Shown piece by piece: positions 36,319 to 45,382 of a stretch of DNA of 64,000 bases. This DNA comes from Fusobacterium naviforme (GTDB lineage: Bacteria > Bacillota > Clostridia > Lachnospirales > Lachnospiraceae): contig PYGH01000001.1 in the NCBI GenBank assembly GCA_003014445.1, forward strand, positions 186,001 through 250,000, written 5' to 3'. The position numbers and the translations under genes were made by a program. Numbering within the stretch: position 1 is the stretch's first letter; the number at the start of each line of letters is the position of its first letter. Under the pieces are notes generated by a model. The model was not told the DNA's origin and did not search any database. It saw only the letters and a list, made by a program, of their open reading frames with translations.

Positions 36319-37485
36319 ATGGAAGAAAATAAAATAACGACTGCTCTGGACCCGGCTGTTGGCGCAGCCGCAGAGCAATCGTCAAATGATATGTATACAG
36401 TCAGTATAACGAATGCCGTTCCGGAAATCAATAAAGAAGATCTCATCCAGGACGAGCTTGACCGTGCGTTTATCACCCGCATCGCGATGCAGATGTCGGA
36501 TCCCGGTTACCTGCAGACCATCAGCATGCCCCAGCTCTACGATCAGGTATATCAGTCGAAACCGCCGCTGATCGAGAACCTGCTGTATCCGGGCACCTAT
36601 CTCTTTGCAGGTGCCCCAAAGCTTGGCAAGAGCTTTCTGATGCTTCAGATCGCCTATCATATCGCTGCAGGAACTGCGCTGTGGGGGTACCCGGTCCGCC
36701 ATAGTACGGTGCTATACCTTGCGCTTGAAGATGACCCCAGGCGGCTTCAGGAGCGCCTGTACCGCATGTTCGGGACGGAGTGTACAGACAGGCTGCATTT
36801 TGCCACCCGGGTCGATTCCATGGACAGAAACCTTTTCAGCCAGATGAGAGGTTTCCTTTTCGGGCATCCGGATACGGGGCTGATCATCATCGATACGCTG
36901 CAGAAGATCCGGGAGAATAATGACAGCCGTTACAGCTACGCCAATGACTATGAGGTGATCGTAAAGCTTAAGGACTTCGCCGAACAGAACGGCATTTGTC
37001 TTCTCCTTGTACACCATACAAGGAAGCAGCAGGCAGATGACAGGTTTGAGATGATCTCTGGCACCAACGGGCTCATGGGAGCCGCAGACGGCGCGTTCCT
37101 GCTCCACAAGGAAAAGCGTACCAGCTGTGAAGCTGTGCTGGACATTTCCGGCAGGGATCAGCCGGACCAGACCCTGCATCTGAACCGGAATGCAGAATCA
37201 CTTCTCTGGGAGTTGGAGACAGCCGATATGCAGGTCTTTGAGGAGCGTGAGGAGCCGGTCCTGACAGCAGTGGCCCGGCTGCTTACAAAGGATCATCCTG
37301 AATGGACAGGTTCCCCGACAGAGTTGACTGAAGCTATTGGTGAAGACATTCCGCCCAACAAGCTGACCATGAAACTCGGGATCAATGCATCCAGACTGTT
37401 CAATGAGTATGGAATCAGTTTTGAAAAATCCCGGACACGGTCCAGCAGGCAGATCTTGCTCCGCAGGCATGTGACCGAGGCGTGA
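36319..37485 (+). CDS. RepA-like AAA ATPase (RecA-fold helicase)
   Basis: 388 residues. Walker A AGAPKLGKSF and Walker B TGLIIIDTLQKI with the LLLVHHTRK sensor strand mark the RSF1010-RepA / AAA_25 family of hexameric helicases and primases. The C-terminal 80 residues look like a winged helix (SPTELTEAIGEDIPPNKLTMKLG). In mobilizable elements such genes support replication of the excised circle. Its stop codon lies inside the first repeat of an inverted iteron array, a plausible binding site. Confidence 0.85.
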   Translation: MEENKITTALDPAVGAAAEQSSNDMYTVSITNAVPEINKEDLIQDELDRAFITRIAMQMSDPGYLQTISMPQLYDQVYQSKPPLIENLLYPGTYLFAGAPKLGKSFLMLQIAYHIAAGTALWGYPVRHSTVLYLALEDDPRRLQERLYRMFGTECTDRLHFATRVDSMDRNLFSQMRGFLFGHPDTGLIIIDTLQKIRENNDSRYSYANDYEVIVKLKDFAEQNGICLLLVHHTRKQQADDRFEMISGTNGLMGAADGAFLLHKEKRTSCEAVLDISGRDQPDQTLHLNRNAESLLWELETADMQVFEEREEPVLTAVARLLTKDHPEWTGSPTELTEAIGEDIPPNKLTMKLGINASRLFNEYGISFEKSRTRSSRQILLRRHVTEA

Positions 37486-37562
37486 CGGTCGTGACGATGG
37501 TGACGGTAGATTTAAGGGTAGGCCGGTCTTAAATTGACCGTCACGACCGTCACCATCGTCAC
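37482..37562. repeat. Inverted iteron array (3 + 3 nine-base repeats)
   Basis: Three forward copies of GTGACGRTV (37482-37508: GGTC, ATG and GTA variants) face three reverse copies (37536-37562). An inner inverted repeat ATTTAAG...CTTAAAT lies between. The whole forms an 81-bp near-palindrome that overlaps the end of the RepA-like gene. It is a candidate replication origin or a binding site for the RepA/RHH proteins. Confidence 0.75.
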
Positions 37563-37599
37563 GGAGCAGAGCATATCCAATGATACCTTAGACAACTCA

Positions 37600-37703
37600 C
37601 CGCAAAACATCATTTTGATGTTTTGCGGCACTTTACCGTATTACCGATTTTGAACAATACGGAAGGGGTGCGCTGCCGGAGTGTTCATTTTTAACACACC
37701 GGC
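37600..37703 (+). other. Three hairpins upstream of mobC, candidate oriT
   Basis: Stem 1: CCGCAAAACATCA with its perfect complement (37600-37628, 3-nt loop). Stem 2: CCGTATT / AATACGG (37636-37662). Stem 3: GCCGGAGTGTT / AACACACCGGC with one mismatch (37675-37703). A GGGGTGCGCTGCC stretch between stems 2 and 3 resembles nic regions with a GTGCGC core. Position directly before mobC-mobA suits an origin of transfer. Confidence 0.55.
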
Positions 37704-37728
37704 TATTAAGAAACAGAAAGGATACTAT

Positions 37729-38079
37729 ATGGGCCTTACAAGAAATAAACAGTATCTCCTGAAACTGACGGATCATGAATACGAGATGATACAGAAAAAG
37801 ATGGAGCAGTGCGGCATCCGCAACATGAGTGCTTATCTTCGGAAGATGGCTGTTGACGGCATCGTAGTCAATCTGGATCTGCCGGCATTCCGGGAGATGC
37901 TGAAGCTCGCAAACCGCACCGCGGCGAATGTGAACCAGATCGCGGTCCGCTGCAATACGGCCGGGGGGATATCCCAGGAAGACTTGCAGGACCTGAGAGA
38001 CGGATACCGCGAACAGGCAGAGCAGATCAAGAAAATGGTCTCTGAGGTCGCTACATTAAAGGGAATCATGAAGGTGTGA
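37729..38079 (+). CDS. mobC: MobC-type mobilisation protein
   Basis: 116 residues from ATG 37729, with AGAAAGGA 7 bp upstream; an earlier in-frame ATG at 37681 lies in the oriT-like hairpin. The start NKQYLLKLTDHEYEMIQKKMEQCGIRNMS is an RHH-type fold, and the C-terminal LANRTAANVNQIAVRCN is the bacterial mobilisation (MobC) pattern. It assists relaxase binding at oriT. Its stop lies 1 bp before the relaxase start. Confidence 0.88.
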   Translation: MGLTRNKQYLLKLTDHEYEMIQKKMEQCGIRNMSAYLRKMAVDGIVVNLDLPAFREMLKLANRTAANVNQIAVRCNTAGGISQEDLQDLRDGYREQAEQIKKMVSEVATLKGIMKV

Positions 38080-38080
38080 T

Positions 38081-39496
38081 ATGGCGACGACAAGGATCAT
38101 TCCCATGCACATGAACCAGGGTAAGTCCCTGCTTCAGTCGATCTCAGCACGTACAGACTACGCGATGAACCCGGAAAAGACCGGCGGCGGATTCCTTATC
38201 AGCTCCTATGAATGTGATCCTGCTTCTGTGGAGGTGGAATTCCTGCTGGCGAAAGAGCAGTACCAGAGGATCACCGGACGTGTGCCGAAGCACGGACGCG
38301 ATGTGATCGCTTATCAGATCCGTCAGGCTTTCTATCCTGGTGAGATCACACCGGAGGAGGCAAACCGGATCGGATACGAACTTGCCATGCAATTCACCGG
38401 CGGGAAGCATCAGTTCATTGTGGCGACGCACATTGATAAGGCCCATATTCATAATCATGTGCTGTTCAATTCAACAACTCTGGACTGCACGCATAAATTC
38501 AATAATTACAAAGATTCCGCAGAGGTGATCCGGGATATCAGCGACCAGCTCTGTCTGGAGAAAGGGTATTCCGTCATAACTGAGCCTGAAGAAAAAGGCA
38601 AGGACTATGCAGAGTGGAGTGCGGAGAGATCCGGTACTAGCTGGAAAGCAAAACTGAAGGATACGATAAGTGAGATGCTTCCCAAGTGCAGTGACTTTGA
38701 GGATCTTCTTCGGCAGATGCAGGAGAGGGGATACGAAGTCAAGCGGGGAAAAAATATTTCCCTTCGGGCTCCCGGGCAGAAGCGTTTCACCAGGCTGAAG
38801 ACCCTTGGAAAAGAATACACGGAGGAAGCGATCCGCACTGCGCTGAAAGAGCAGGGCGGCCTGAGGAGAAGGCCGGTCATCGCAGGAAAAACTGCAATGT
38901 TGAGACACGGTTCAGTTCCCGATATCGGTTTCTTGATTGACATCGAGAAGAAACTTTCGGAGGGGAAAGGCAAAGGCTATGAGCAGTGGGCCAAGGTCTT
39001 TAATGTTAAACAGATGGCAAGTGCTCTTTGCATTCTCCGGGAAGAAGGTATCACCAGTACCGAACAACTGGAGGAAAGGCTGTCTGCAGCAACTTCTGAT
39101 TTCGAGAAGGCATCGGATCAGCTGAAGACAACAGAAAGCGAGATCCGGGAACTCAGGAAATTGAAGCAGCACATCTTAGATTATGGAAGGACCAGAGAAG
39201 TATTTGCGGAGTACCAGCGCCTGGGCAGACCGGACGACTTCCTGGAGGCGCACCGGGCAGAGATACAGATCCACCTTGCAGCAAAGAAGGCCTTCGATGA
39301 GTATAAGCCGAAAAGAGTACCAAAGCTGAAGGATCTGAACTTGAGACTTTCTAAGCTGCCTGCCCGGCAGAAAACACAGTATGAAGAGTACCGGAAAGCG
39401 AGAAAGATCCTGCAGAAGTGGCAGGCGGTACAGCAAAGTATAGAGAGTTCATTGAGCAGGGTGGAGAAAGAAAAGCATCGAGGCGTCAGCCGATGA
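38081..39496 (+). CDS. mobA: Relaxase / mobilisation nuclease (MobA/VirD2 type)
   Basis: 471 residues. The relaxase domain occupies the first ~200 residues, with the metal-binding three-histidine motif HIDKAHIHNHVLFN near residue 130 and the catalytic Tyr probably near SARTDYAMNP. The rest is helical and charged with coiled-coil segments (SDFEKASDQLKTTESEIREL). It should nick oriT and pilot the strand into a recipient using a helper secretion system. It is the last backbone gene before the cargo. Confidence 0.93.
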   Translation: MATTRIIPMHMNQGKSLLQSISARTDYAMNPEKTGGGFLISSYECDPASVEVEFLLAKEQYQRITGRVPKHGRDVIAYQIRQAFYPGEITPEEANRIGYELAMQFTGGKHQFIVATHIDKAHIHNHVLFNSTTLDCTHKFNNYKDSAEVIRDISDQLCLEKGYSVITEPEEKGKDYAEWSAERSGTSWKAKLKDTISEMLPKCSDFEDLLRQMQERGYEVKRGKNISLRAPGQKRFTRLKTLGKEYTEEAIRTALKEQGGLRRRPVIAGKTAMLRHGSVPDIGFLIDIEKKLSEGKGKGYEQWAKVFNVKQMASALCILREEGITSTEQLEERLSAATSDFEKASDQLKTTESEIRELRKLKQHILDYGRTREVFAEYQRLGRPDDFLEAHRAEIQIHLAAKKAFDEYKPKRVPKLKDLNLRLSKLPARQKTQYEEYRKARKILQKWQAVQQSIESSLSRVEKEKHRGVSR

Positions 39497-39603
39497 TGGA
39501 GCAGTTTTAGCTGCTCACGGGGATTGGGGCGGCCCCAACAAGTGGAAAAGATATATACTTTTCCATTGCTTGCTGGAGCCAACTCCTCACGAATATTTTT
39601 TAA

Positions 39604-40212
39604 TTGAATGCATTCTATTTATGCTATCCCAATATCAGCGTTGAATTAACAGAAGGATCCAACGGTGAATTGCACCAAAAGCTCCTCAAAGGGACTATTG
39701 ACCTTGCCATAGCGGATTTTCCCGAAAATCTTCCCGGCATCAGCCTGACCGATCTTTATAGAGAAGAAAACGTACTTGTGATCGAGAAGGGCCTTTTTGC
39801 CAAGCGCTTTACCTACAGCGCTGAGGAGTGTAAGAGACATTTACTTGCGGGGGATTACAGTGCGTTAAAGGAATGCCCCTTTGTGTTGGGCGGCATAGAA
39901 GATATAGACGGCAGGATCAGTCGTGATATTTTAAGGCGGGCAGGTGTTGACAATCCCATCGTCACAGCGGCCTCGCATAATGTGGGAATGTTGCTGCGGC
40001 TCAGTCTTTACGGAGTCGGAGCGTGCGTCTGCCCTCAAAAAATCGTCCAGAGTGTGCTGACGCCGCAACAGATGGAATCAGTATGGCTCTTCCCGCTTGG
40101 GGCGGAGACTGGCAATTGCATTCAATTCGGATATCAGACGCAGTCCTATCATTGGAGTGTGATCGAGGAATTCATTATGTGTGCCAAGGCCCTTCTCTCT
40201 GCTGACAATTAA
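39604..40212 (+). pseudogene. LysR-type regulator fragment, HTH missing
   Basis: About 202 residues open from a TTG just after a stop. They cover only the LysR substrate-binding domain: YPNISVELTEGSNGELHQ, LLKGTIDLAIADFP, and the later MLLRLSLYGVGACVCP. The N-terminal 90 residues with the DNA-binding domain are absent; the region directly upstream is unrelated and holds a short GGAAAAG hairpin. The break marks the cargo junction behind the relaxase. Confidence 0.82.
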
Positions 40213-40236
40213 TGAATCTATCCGCACCCTAACCTC

Positions 40237-40287
40237 TTTACGATGCTTTTTATGCCTGTTATAATTAAACTGACATGTCGGCATGTT
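40237..40287 (+). promoter_or_regulatory. Promoter and operator of the GntR gene
   Basis: TTTACG (40237-40242), 17-bp spacer, TATAAT (40260-40265). At the expected start point lies GACATGTCGGCATGTT (40272-40287), 12 of 16 matches to the perfect palindrome found before the TRAP operon, which points to autoregulation. Confidence 0.65.
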
Positions 40288-40324
40288 GATATGTTACTTG
40301 CCTTCTGACAGGAGAATACTATTT

Positions 40325-41029
40325 ATGATGGAATTGAGATCTGTTCAGACCCAGGTTTATGAAGAATTAAAGAATAATATTATGAGCCTTCGGCTTCCCC
40401 CGGGACAGACCATGAGCACTCAGGAAATGGCGACCCGGATGAATGTCAGCCGTACCCCTGTGCGGGAGGCTTTTCTCCGGCTTCAGTCCGAGGGACTGGT
40501 AGAGATGATTCCGCAGCGGGAGACCAGAGTCTCAAAAATCAGTATGGACTGTGTTGCTCAGGAAAAGTTTATCAGGGAATGTCTGGAACTCGGTGTGATC
40601 AGTAAATTTCTGAACAAGAAACAGACCGAAGATATTCGAAGGTTGAAAGAAATGGTCGTCCTTCAGAAGCGATGCATCCGTAATCAGGATCCAGCGGCAT
40701 TCGTGGATGCAGATGATCGTTTCCATCAGGTCTTTTTTGATGTTGCCGGCGAGAATATGGCGTGGGATACCATTGAGAAGACTCATGGGCATTATAACCG
40801 TTATCGTATACTTATGGTAAAAAGGACTAAGATTATAGAAAGCTCGATCCTTCAACATGAGAAGATTATTGCGCTTCTGGAGAAGAACGATGATGAAGCA
40901 GTTCGGAATGAGATGCTCGCCCATATTCAGAGGATTGATATCTGGGAGGTCAGACTGTCAGAGGAGTATCCGTATTATTTTAAGGACAGCGAAGGGATGG
41001 AAAGGGATGGTGTGATTAAAGCGTTGTGA
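40325..41029 (+). CDS. GntR-family regulator (FadR/FCD subfamily) of the sugar-acid cargo
   Basis: 234 residues from ATG 40325 (or 40328), with AGGAGA upstream. The winged HTH has RLPPGQTMSTQEMATRMNVS and TPVREAFLRLQSEGLVEM. The C-terminal FCD effector domain has the metal-ligand positions DADDRFHQVFFDVAG and a later ALLEKNDDEAVRNEMLAHI. FCD-type GntR proteins commonly sense hexuronates or their intermediates. Its own promoter and the next operon share the AACATG-N4-CATGTT type operator, so it probably represses both. A terminator follows. Confidence 0.9.
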   Translation: MMELRSVQTQVYEELKNNIMSLRLPPGQTMSTQEMATRMNVSRTPVREAFLRLQSEGLVEMIPQRETRVSKISMDCVAQEKFIRECLELGVISKFLNKKQTEDIRRLKEMVVLQKRCIRNQDPAAFVDADDRFHQVFFDVAGENMAWDTIEKTHGHYNRYRILMVKRTKIIESSILQHEKIIALLEKNDDEAVRNEMLAHIQRIDIWEVRLSEEYPYYFKDSEGMERDGVIKAL

Positions 41030-41068
41030 CAGGAGCGCAAACTTTTTTTGCATTTCGAGGGTGATAAA

Positions 41069-41111
41069 CAGCCAAAGGTTTTTCTGGGGAAAAACCTCTG
41101 GCTGTTTTTTT
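41069..41111 (+). terminator. Terminator after the GntR gene
   Basis: CAGCCAAAGGTTTTTC pairs with GAAAAACCTCTGGCTG (one mismatch), followed by seven T. Confidence 0.9.
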
Positions 41112-41151
41112 GTTGTAAAAATGCACAAATATAATTGGGGATAAATAACGA

Positions 41152-41212
41152 TTGACACTAATATGTCAGCACGTTAGTATGTCTGTGAAAGGCAATAACA
41201 TGCTAGCATGTT
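41152..41212 (+). promoter_or_regulatory. TRAP operon promoter with two GntR operators
   Basis: TTGACA (41152-41157), 17-bp spacer, TAGTAT (41175-41180). Operator 1, AATATGTCAGCACGTT (41160-41175), fills the spacer. Operator 2, AACATGCTAGCATGTT (41197-41212), is a perfect 16-bp palindrome just after the start point. Both match the site at the GntR gene. Repression by blocking RNA polymerase is the expected mode. Confidence 0.75.
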
Positions 41213-41274
41213 AATAAGGCAAAACAGACACCCGTCAACGTTTATAAAGAGGTAAGTATTAAAAGGAGGACAAT

Positions 41275-42336
41275 ATGAAAAAGATGTTATCGGTACTGCT
41301 GGCAGGTAGTATGACGTTTTCTCTTGCAGCCTGTGGCGGTGCTTCCAAGTCGGCAGCTACGACTGCAGCGGCAGAAGCAAACTCAGCGGCTACAACGGCA
41401 GCTGCGCCTGCGGAAGCACCGAAGAGCTCCGGCTCCTTCACCCTGAAGGTCAACACTGCTTTGACTGAGAACGATCCGCTGTTTATTGCACTGACCGAAG
41501 TTTTTGAGAAGACCGTCGAAGAGAAGACCAACGGTGACGTTCAGGTCGAGGTATATTCCGGAAGCCAGTTGGGAACTGATGAAGATGTTCTGGAGCAGGC
41601 TATCGTTGGCGCAGGTGTCGGCGTCATCACCGATCCGGGCCGTTTGAGCAACTATGTTTATGATATCGGCGTTCTGCAGGCTCCATACATCGCCACCAGT
41701 TATGATGAGGCATTGAAGCTGTTTGAGACCAGCACCTATCAGGATCTCAGTAAGCAGGTCGAGGATTGCGGTTTCAAGATTCTTTCTTTCAATTACTTCC
41801 AGGGCGAGAGGGAGCTTTTCACCAAAAACCCGGTCAGGGGCCCGGAAGATCTGAAGGGTCAGCGTATCCGTTCCTCAGGCTCCCAGGTCGTTACCAGTAC
41901 GCTTGAGGCGATGGGTGCAAACACCACGGTCCTGGCATGGTCCGAGGCATATCAGGCACTGCAGCAACAGGTCATTGAGGGCGTTGAGGTTCATCTTTCT
42001 GCGGCAGTCGGCTCCTCCATGCAGGAGGTCACGAAGTACCTTGCCTTCACCGGACATCAGCAGCTTCTGACCGGCCTGGTCATCTCAGCTGCATGGTTCA
42101 ACAAACTTCCTGCAGATTATCAGCAGATCCTGATGGATGCCAGCTATGAGGCAGGAAAGAACGCATCAGAGAACGTAATCTCAAAGAACGAAGAGTATCT
42201 GAAGGTACTGACCGACGGCGGCATCGAAGTCGTTGAGTGTGACAAGGAAGCCTTCATCAAGGCCTGCGAAAAGACCTATGAGGATCTGAAGTACACCGAA
42301 ATCAAGAAATCTATCGACGCAGAATTAGGACGTTGA
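41275..42336 (+). CDS. dctP: TRAP transporter substrate-binding lipoprotein (DctP/YiaO type)
   Basis: 353 residues with AAAAGGAGG upstream. Signal peptide and lipobox SLAACGG precede an Ala/Thr-rich linker to about residue 55. The DctP domain shows the FEKTVEEKTNGDVQVEVYSGSQLG pattern and the GPEDLKGQRIRSSGSQV signature, whose Arg usually binds the substrate carboxylate. It captures an organic or sugar acid for DctQM. The enzymes in the same operon suggest an aldonate, hexuronate or diketogulonate. Confidence 0.93.
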   Translation: MKKMLSVLLAGSMTFSLAACGGASKSAATTAAAEANSAATTAAAPAEAPKSSGSFTLKVNTALTENDPLFIALTEVFEKTVEEKTNGDVQVEVYSGSQLGTDEDVLEQAIVGAGVGVITDPGRLSNYVYDIGVLQAPYIATSYDEALKLFETSTYQDLSKQVEDCGFKILSFNYFQGERELFTKNPVRGPEDLKGQRIRSSGSQVVTSTLEAMGANTTVLAWSEAYQALQQQVIEGVEVHLSAAVGSSMQEVTKYLAFTGHQQLLTGLVISAAWFNKLPADYQQILMDASYEAGKNASENVISKNEEYLKVLTDGGIEVVECDKEAFIKACEKTYEDLKYTEIKKSIDAELGR

Positions 42337-42396
42337 GTCCCTGTCTGTGACCGGGAATCCCGGACATGGAACGATATAAAAAATAATGTGATCTGC

Positions 42397-42440
42397 CCGG
42401 CGCGGTGTTCTACGGAATACCGTAACCGCACCGCGCCGGA
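42397..42440 (+). terminator. Intercistronic hairpin after dctP
   Basis: CCGGCGCGGTG pairs with CGCACCGCGCCGG around an inner TACGG/CCGTA stem, followed by ATTTTA. Likely a partial terminator or mRNA stabiliser that raises binding-protein levels over the membrane subunits. Confidence 0.65.
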
Positions 42441-42466
42441 TTTTACTTCAGAAAAGGAGTCCTTCC

Positions 42467-42973
42467 ATGTTAAAGAAATTTGAGGATATGCTGACAAAAA
42501 TGGAGACGGTGTTCGTATGCTTCGGTCTGATGGTGCTGATTACCACCGTCTTCGCCGCTGCGGTCCTCCGCTTCTTTGGTGTCGACATGTCAATTTCGAC
42601 AGACCTTGCGCAGCTTGTTTTTGCATGGGTCAGCTTTATCGGTGCAGATCTTGCCATGCGCAAGGATAAGCACATGGGTGTGGATATGCTGATCGACAAG
42701 TTCCCGCTGAAAGTCCAGAACACAATTCGCCTGTTCAGTTATATCCTGATCCTCGGCTTCCTGATCTTTGCGGTCCGTTACGGCATCGATCTCTGCATCG
42801 TGAATGCTGCGAGAAAGTATCAGACCCTGTATATCAGCTACTCCTACGCGACGGCTAGCTGCCCGGTAGGATGCGGCCTCATGTGCATCTCGGCAGTGAA
42901 GCATATCGTCCAGTATATCCGGAATATCAAGAATAACGATTACAGCAGCCTGGCAAAGGGGGAAGCAGCATGA
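42467..42973 (+). CDS. dctQ: TRAP transporter small membrane subunit
   Basis: 168 residues with AAAAGGAG upstream. Four membrane segments are visible (about 15-38, 50-66, 88-110 and 128-150). The SISTDLAQLVFAWVSFIGADLAMRKDKHMGVDML stretch is the DctQ signature. It pairs with DctM to form the sodium-driven secondary transporter. It overlaps dctM by 4 bp. Confidence 0.94.
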   Translation: MLKKFEDMLTKMETVFVCFGLMVLITTVFAAAVLRFFGVDMSISTDLAQLVFAWVSFIGADLAMRKDKHMGVDMLIDKFPLKVQNTIRLFSYILILGFLIFAVRYGIDLCIVNAARKYQTLYISYSYATASCPVGCGLMCISAVKHIVQYIRNIKNNDYSSLAKGEAA

Positions 42974-44256
42974 TTATTCTTGGCGTAACATTTATCATCC
43001 TTCTCGCAATCGGTCTTCCGGTCGCGTTCACGGTCGGCATTTCCGCCCTGACATTCTTTGTGACAGAAGAAGTTCCTCTGCAGATCGTCGTACAGAAGAT
43101 GGTCAGCAGCACCCAGTCTTTCTCACTTCTGGCAGTCCCGTTCTTTGTCCTGGCTGGAAACCTGATGAATGAGACCGGTATCACCTCCAGATTGATCAAA
43201 TTCTGCAATCTGGTCACTGGCCACATGCGGGGTGGTCTTGCACAGGTCTCGGTCCTGCTGTCCTGTCTCATGGGCGGCATCTCCGGATCTGCCACCGCTG
43301 ACGCAGCCATGGAGAGCCGTATTCTTGGACCGGACATGGAAAAGCGCGGTTATTCCAGAGGCTTTACCGCGGCAATTCTCGCTATGGGCGGTCTGATCAC
43401 TTCCACCATTCCGCCGAGCCTTGGCCTGATCCTCTATGGTGTTACCGGAGAAGTTTCCATCGGACGGCTGTTCCTGGGTGGTCTGGTTCCCGGCATCCTG
43501 ATGACAGCAGTCCTTATGGCGGCAGTTGCCATCATCTCCAAAAAGCGCGATTACAAGCCGGAACATGAGAACTTCCCATCCATGGGAGAAGTGTTCCGGG
43601 GATTAATCGACAATATCTGGGCTTTGATGTTCCCGGTTATTCTGATCGTAGGGATCCGCTTTGGTATATTCACTCCGTCTGAGGCGGGAGCCTTTGCAGT
43701 GGTGTATGCCCTGGTAATCGGACTCTTCGTCTACCGTGAGCTGACCATCCCGAAGCTGATGGATTGCCTTTCCACTACGGCAGTGGATCTTGCGGTCATC
43801 ATGTTCATCATTATATGCTCCAACGCCTTCGGCTATGCCATCGTCACCGGTCAGGTTCCGCAGACACTGGCAAGAATGATAACTGCTGTCTCCGAAAACA
43901 AGTACATCATCCTTCTCATCGTCATGCTGTTCGTTTTCTTCGTCGGAATGTTCATGGAAGCGACCGCCAACGTCCTGCTGCTTACGCCGATCTTCCTTCC
44001 GATCATCACATCCTACGGCTTTGATCCGGTCCACTTCGGGGTCATGTACATGATCCTGATCACTATGGGCGGCATGACTCCGCCGATCGGTGTCACAATG
44101 TATACTACCTGCTCGATCCTGGACTGCTCGATCGAGGTCTACACAAAAGAAGCAATTCCGTTTATCGCGTCTATCGTAATCCTGCTGTGCCTGCTGGCGG
44201 TATTCCCGCAGCTGGTTCTGTTCCTTCCGAACCTGGTCTATGGTGTGGCGGCATGA
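42970..44256 (+). CDS. dctM: TRAP transporter large membrane subunit
   Basis: 428 residues with about 12 hydrophobic segments. The PFFVLAGNLMNETGITSRLIKF and GGISGSATADAAM motifs, ITSTIPPSLGLILYGV and MGGMTPPIGVTMYTTC are all DctM landmarks. This subunit forms the transport path, with DctP delivering the substrate outside. It is followed by a 115-bp gap before the YiaK-like gene. Confidence 0.95.
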   Translation: MIILGVTFIILLAIGLPVAFTVGISALTFFVTEEVPLQIVVQKMVSSTQSFSLLAVPFFVLAGNLMNETGITSRLIKFCNLVTGHMRGGLAQVSVLLSCLMGGISGSATADAAMESRILGPDMEKRGYSRGFTAAILAMGGLITSTIPPSLGLILYGVTGEVSIGRLFLGGLVPGILMTAVLMAAVAIISKKRDYKPEHENFPSMGEVFRGLIDNIWALMFPVILIVGIRFGIFTPSEAGAFAVVYALVIGLFVYRELTIPKLMDCLSTTAVDLAVIMFIIICSNAFGYAIVTGQVPQTLARMITAVSENKYIILLIVMLFVFFVGMFMEATANVLLLTPIFLPIITSYGFDPVHFGVMYMILITMGGMTPPIGVTMYTTCSILDCSIEVYTKEAIPFIASIVILLCLLAVFPQLVLFLPNLVYGVAA

Positions 44257-44371
44257 AGAAACTTTTCTGGACGAGAATTATCATTACAGGACCGCAAAGC
44301 ATCAAACTCGTGAAAGTAAACAGATCATCAAACCAGGAAAACCGAAATAATTATCCAAGGAGTCAAAGAAT

Positions 44372-45382
44372 ATGAGATTATCTTTTGAAGAGATCCAAAG
44401 TGAGATCAAGCGCGTATTCATGAAGTACGGTCTCACGGAAGAAAAGGCGGATATCTGCGCCCGCATCCATACGGAATCTACCTATGACGGCATCTACTCC
44501 CACGGAACGAACCGCGTGGCTCGTTTTGTGGATTATATCCAGAAGGGATGGGTCGACGTGAACGCGGACCCGACGCTGGAGAAGGACTGCGGCGCCATCA
44601 AAGTCTACAACGGCAATATGGGGCCCGGTATCCTGAATGCACTGTACGGCGCAGATCGGGCTATGGAGATGGCTGATCAGTACGGTATCGGTATGGTCGG
44701 CCTAAAGAATACAACCCACTGGATGCGCGGCGGCACCTACGGTCTGTATGTGGCACGGAAGGGCTATGTCGGCATCATGTGGACCAACACCGAAGCATGC
44801 ATGCCGCCGTGGGGAGCAAAGGAGTGCAGACTGGGCAACAATCCCTTTGTCATGGCGGTTCCGGGACCGGACGGAGGCCCGGCGCTGCAGCTTGACATGG
44901 CCATTTCCCAGTATGCATATGGCAAGCTTCAGGTGACTCGTCTGGCGGGAAAGAAGCTTCCCTTCCCGGGCGGTTTTGACAAGGACGGTAATCTGACAGA
45001 CGATCCCGGTGCTATCGAGGAGTCCATGCGGATCCTGCCCATCGGCTACTGGAAGGGTTCCAGCTTCTCCTTCATGCTGGATATCCTGGGTTCTATCCTG
45101 ACCGACGGTGTCGGCGCTGTGGATCTGAATGCGGACACCAAGGGAAGCTGTGGCGGATGCTCACAGGTCATGATCGTTATTGACCCGAAGAAGACTACTA
45201 CCACAGAGCACATGTATAAGACGGTGAAGCGGGCCATCGCTTACATCAAGGGTGCAGAGCTTTCTGAGCATTCCAACGGGATTATGGCTCCGGGCGAGGA
45301 CTATGTCCAGTTCAATAAGGATCACGATGAGAACGGAATCTTTGTTGATGATTCCGTCTGGGCTGAGATCAAAGCACTGTAA
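44372..45382 (+). CDS. YiaK/DlgD-type 2,3-diketo-L-gulonate reductase (LDH2/MDH2 family)
   Basis: 336 residues. The protein resembles E. coli YiaK over its length: STYDGIYSHGTNRVARFVDYI, TTHWMRGGTYGLYVARKGY, TNTEACMPPWGAKECRLG, MRILPIGYWKGSSFSFMLD and the C-terminus VDDSVWAEIKAL. The active-site His lies in SHGTNR. YiaK uses NADH to reduce 2,3-diketo-L-gulonate, and in E. coli it is encoded with a TRAP transporter (YiaMNO) and YiaL. All three partners occur in this island. The precise keto-acid substrate is inferred. Confidence 0.88.
   Translation: MRLSFEEIQSEIKRVFMKYGLTEEKADICARIHTESTYDGIYSHGTNRVARFVDYIQKGWVDVNADPTLEKDCGAIKVYNGNMGPGILNALYGADRAMEMADQYGIGMVGLKNTTHWMRGGTYGLYVARKGYVGIMWTNTEACMPPWGAKECRLGNNPFVMAVPGPDGGPALQLDMAISQYAYGKLQVTRLAGKKLPFPGGFDKDGNLTDDPGAIEESMRILPIGYWKGSSFSFMLDILGSILTDGVGAVDLNADTKGSCGGCSQVMIVIDPKKTTTTEHMYKTVKRAIAYIKGAELSEHSNGIMAPGEDYVQFNKDHDENGIFVDDSVWAEIKAL

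Noticed and set aside
37482-37562. CRISPR array
   Set aside because: Repeats are 9 bp, contiguous and in inverted groups with no spacers; they fit iterons.
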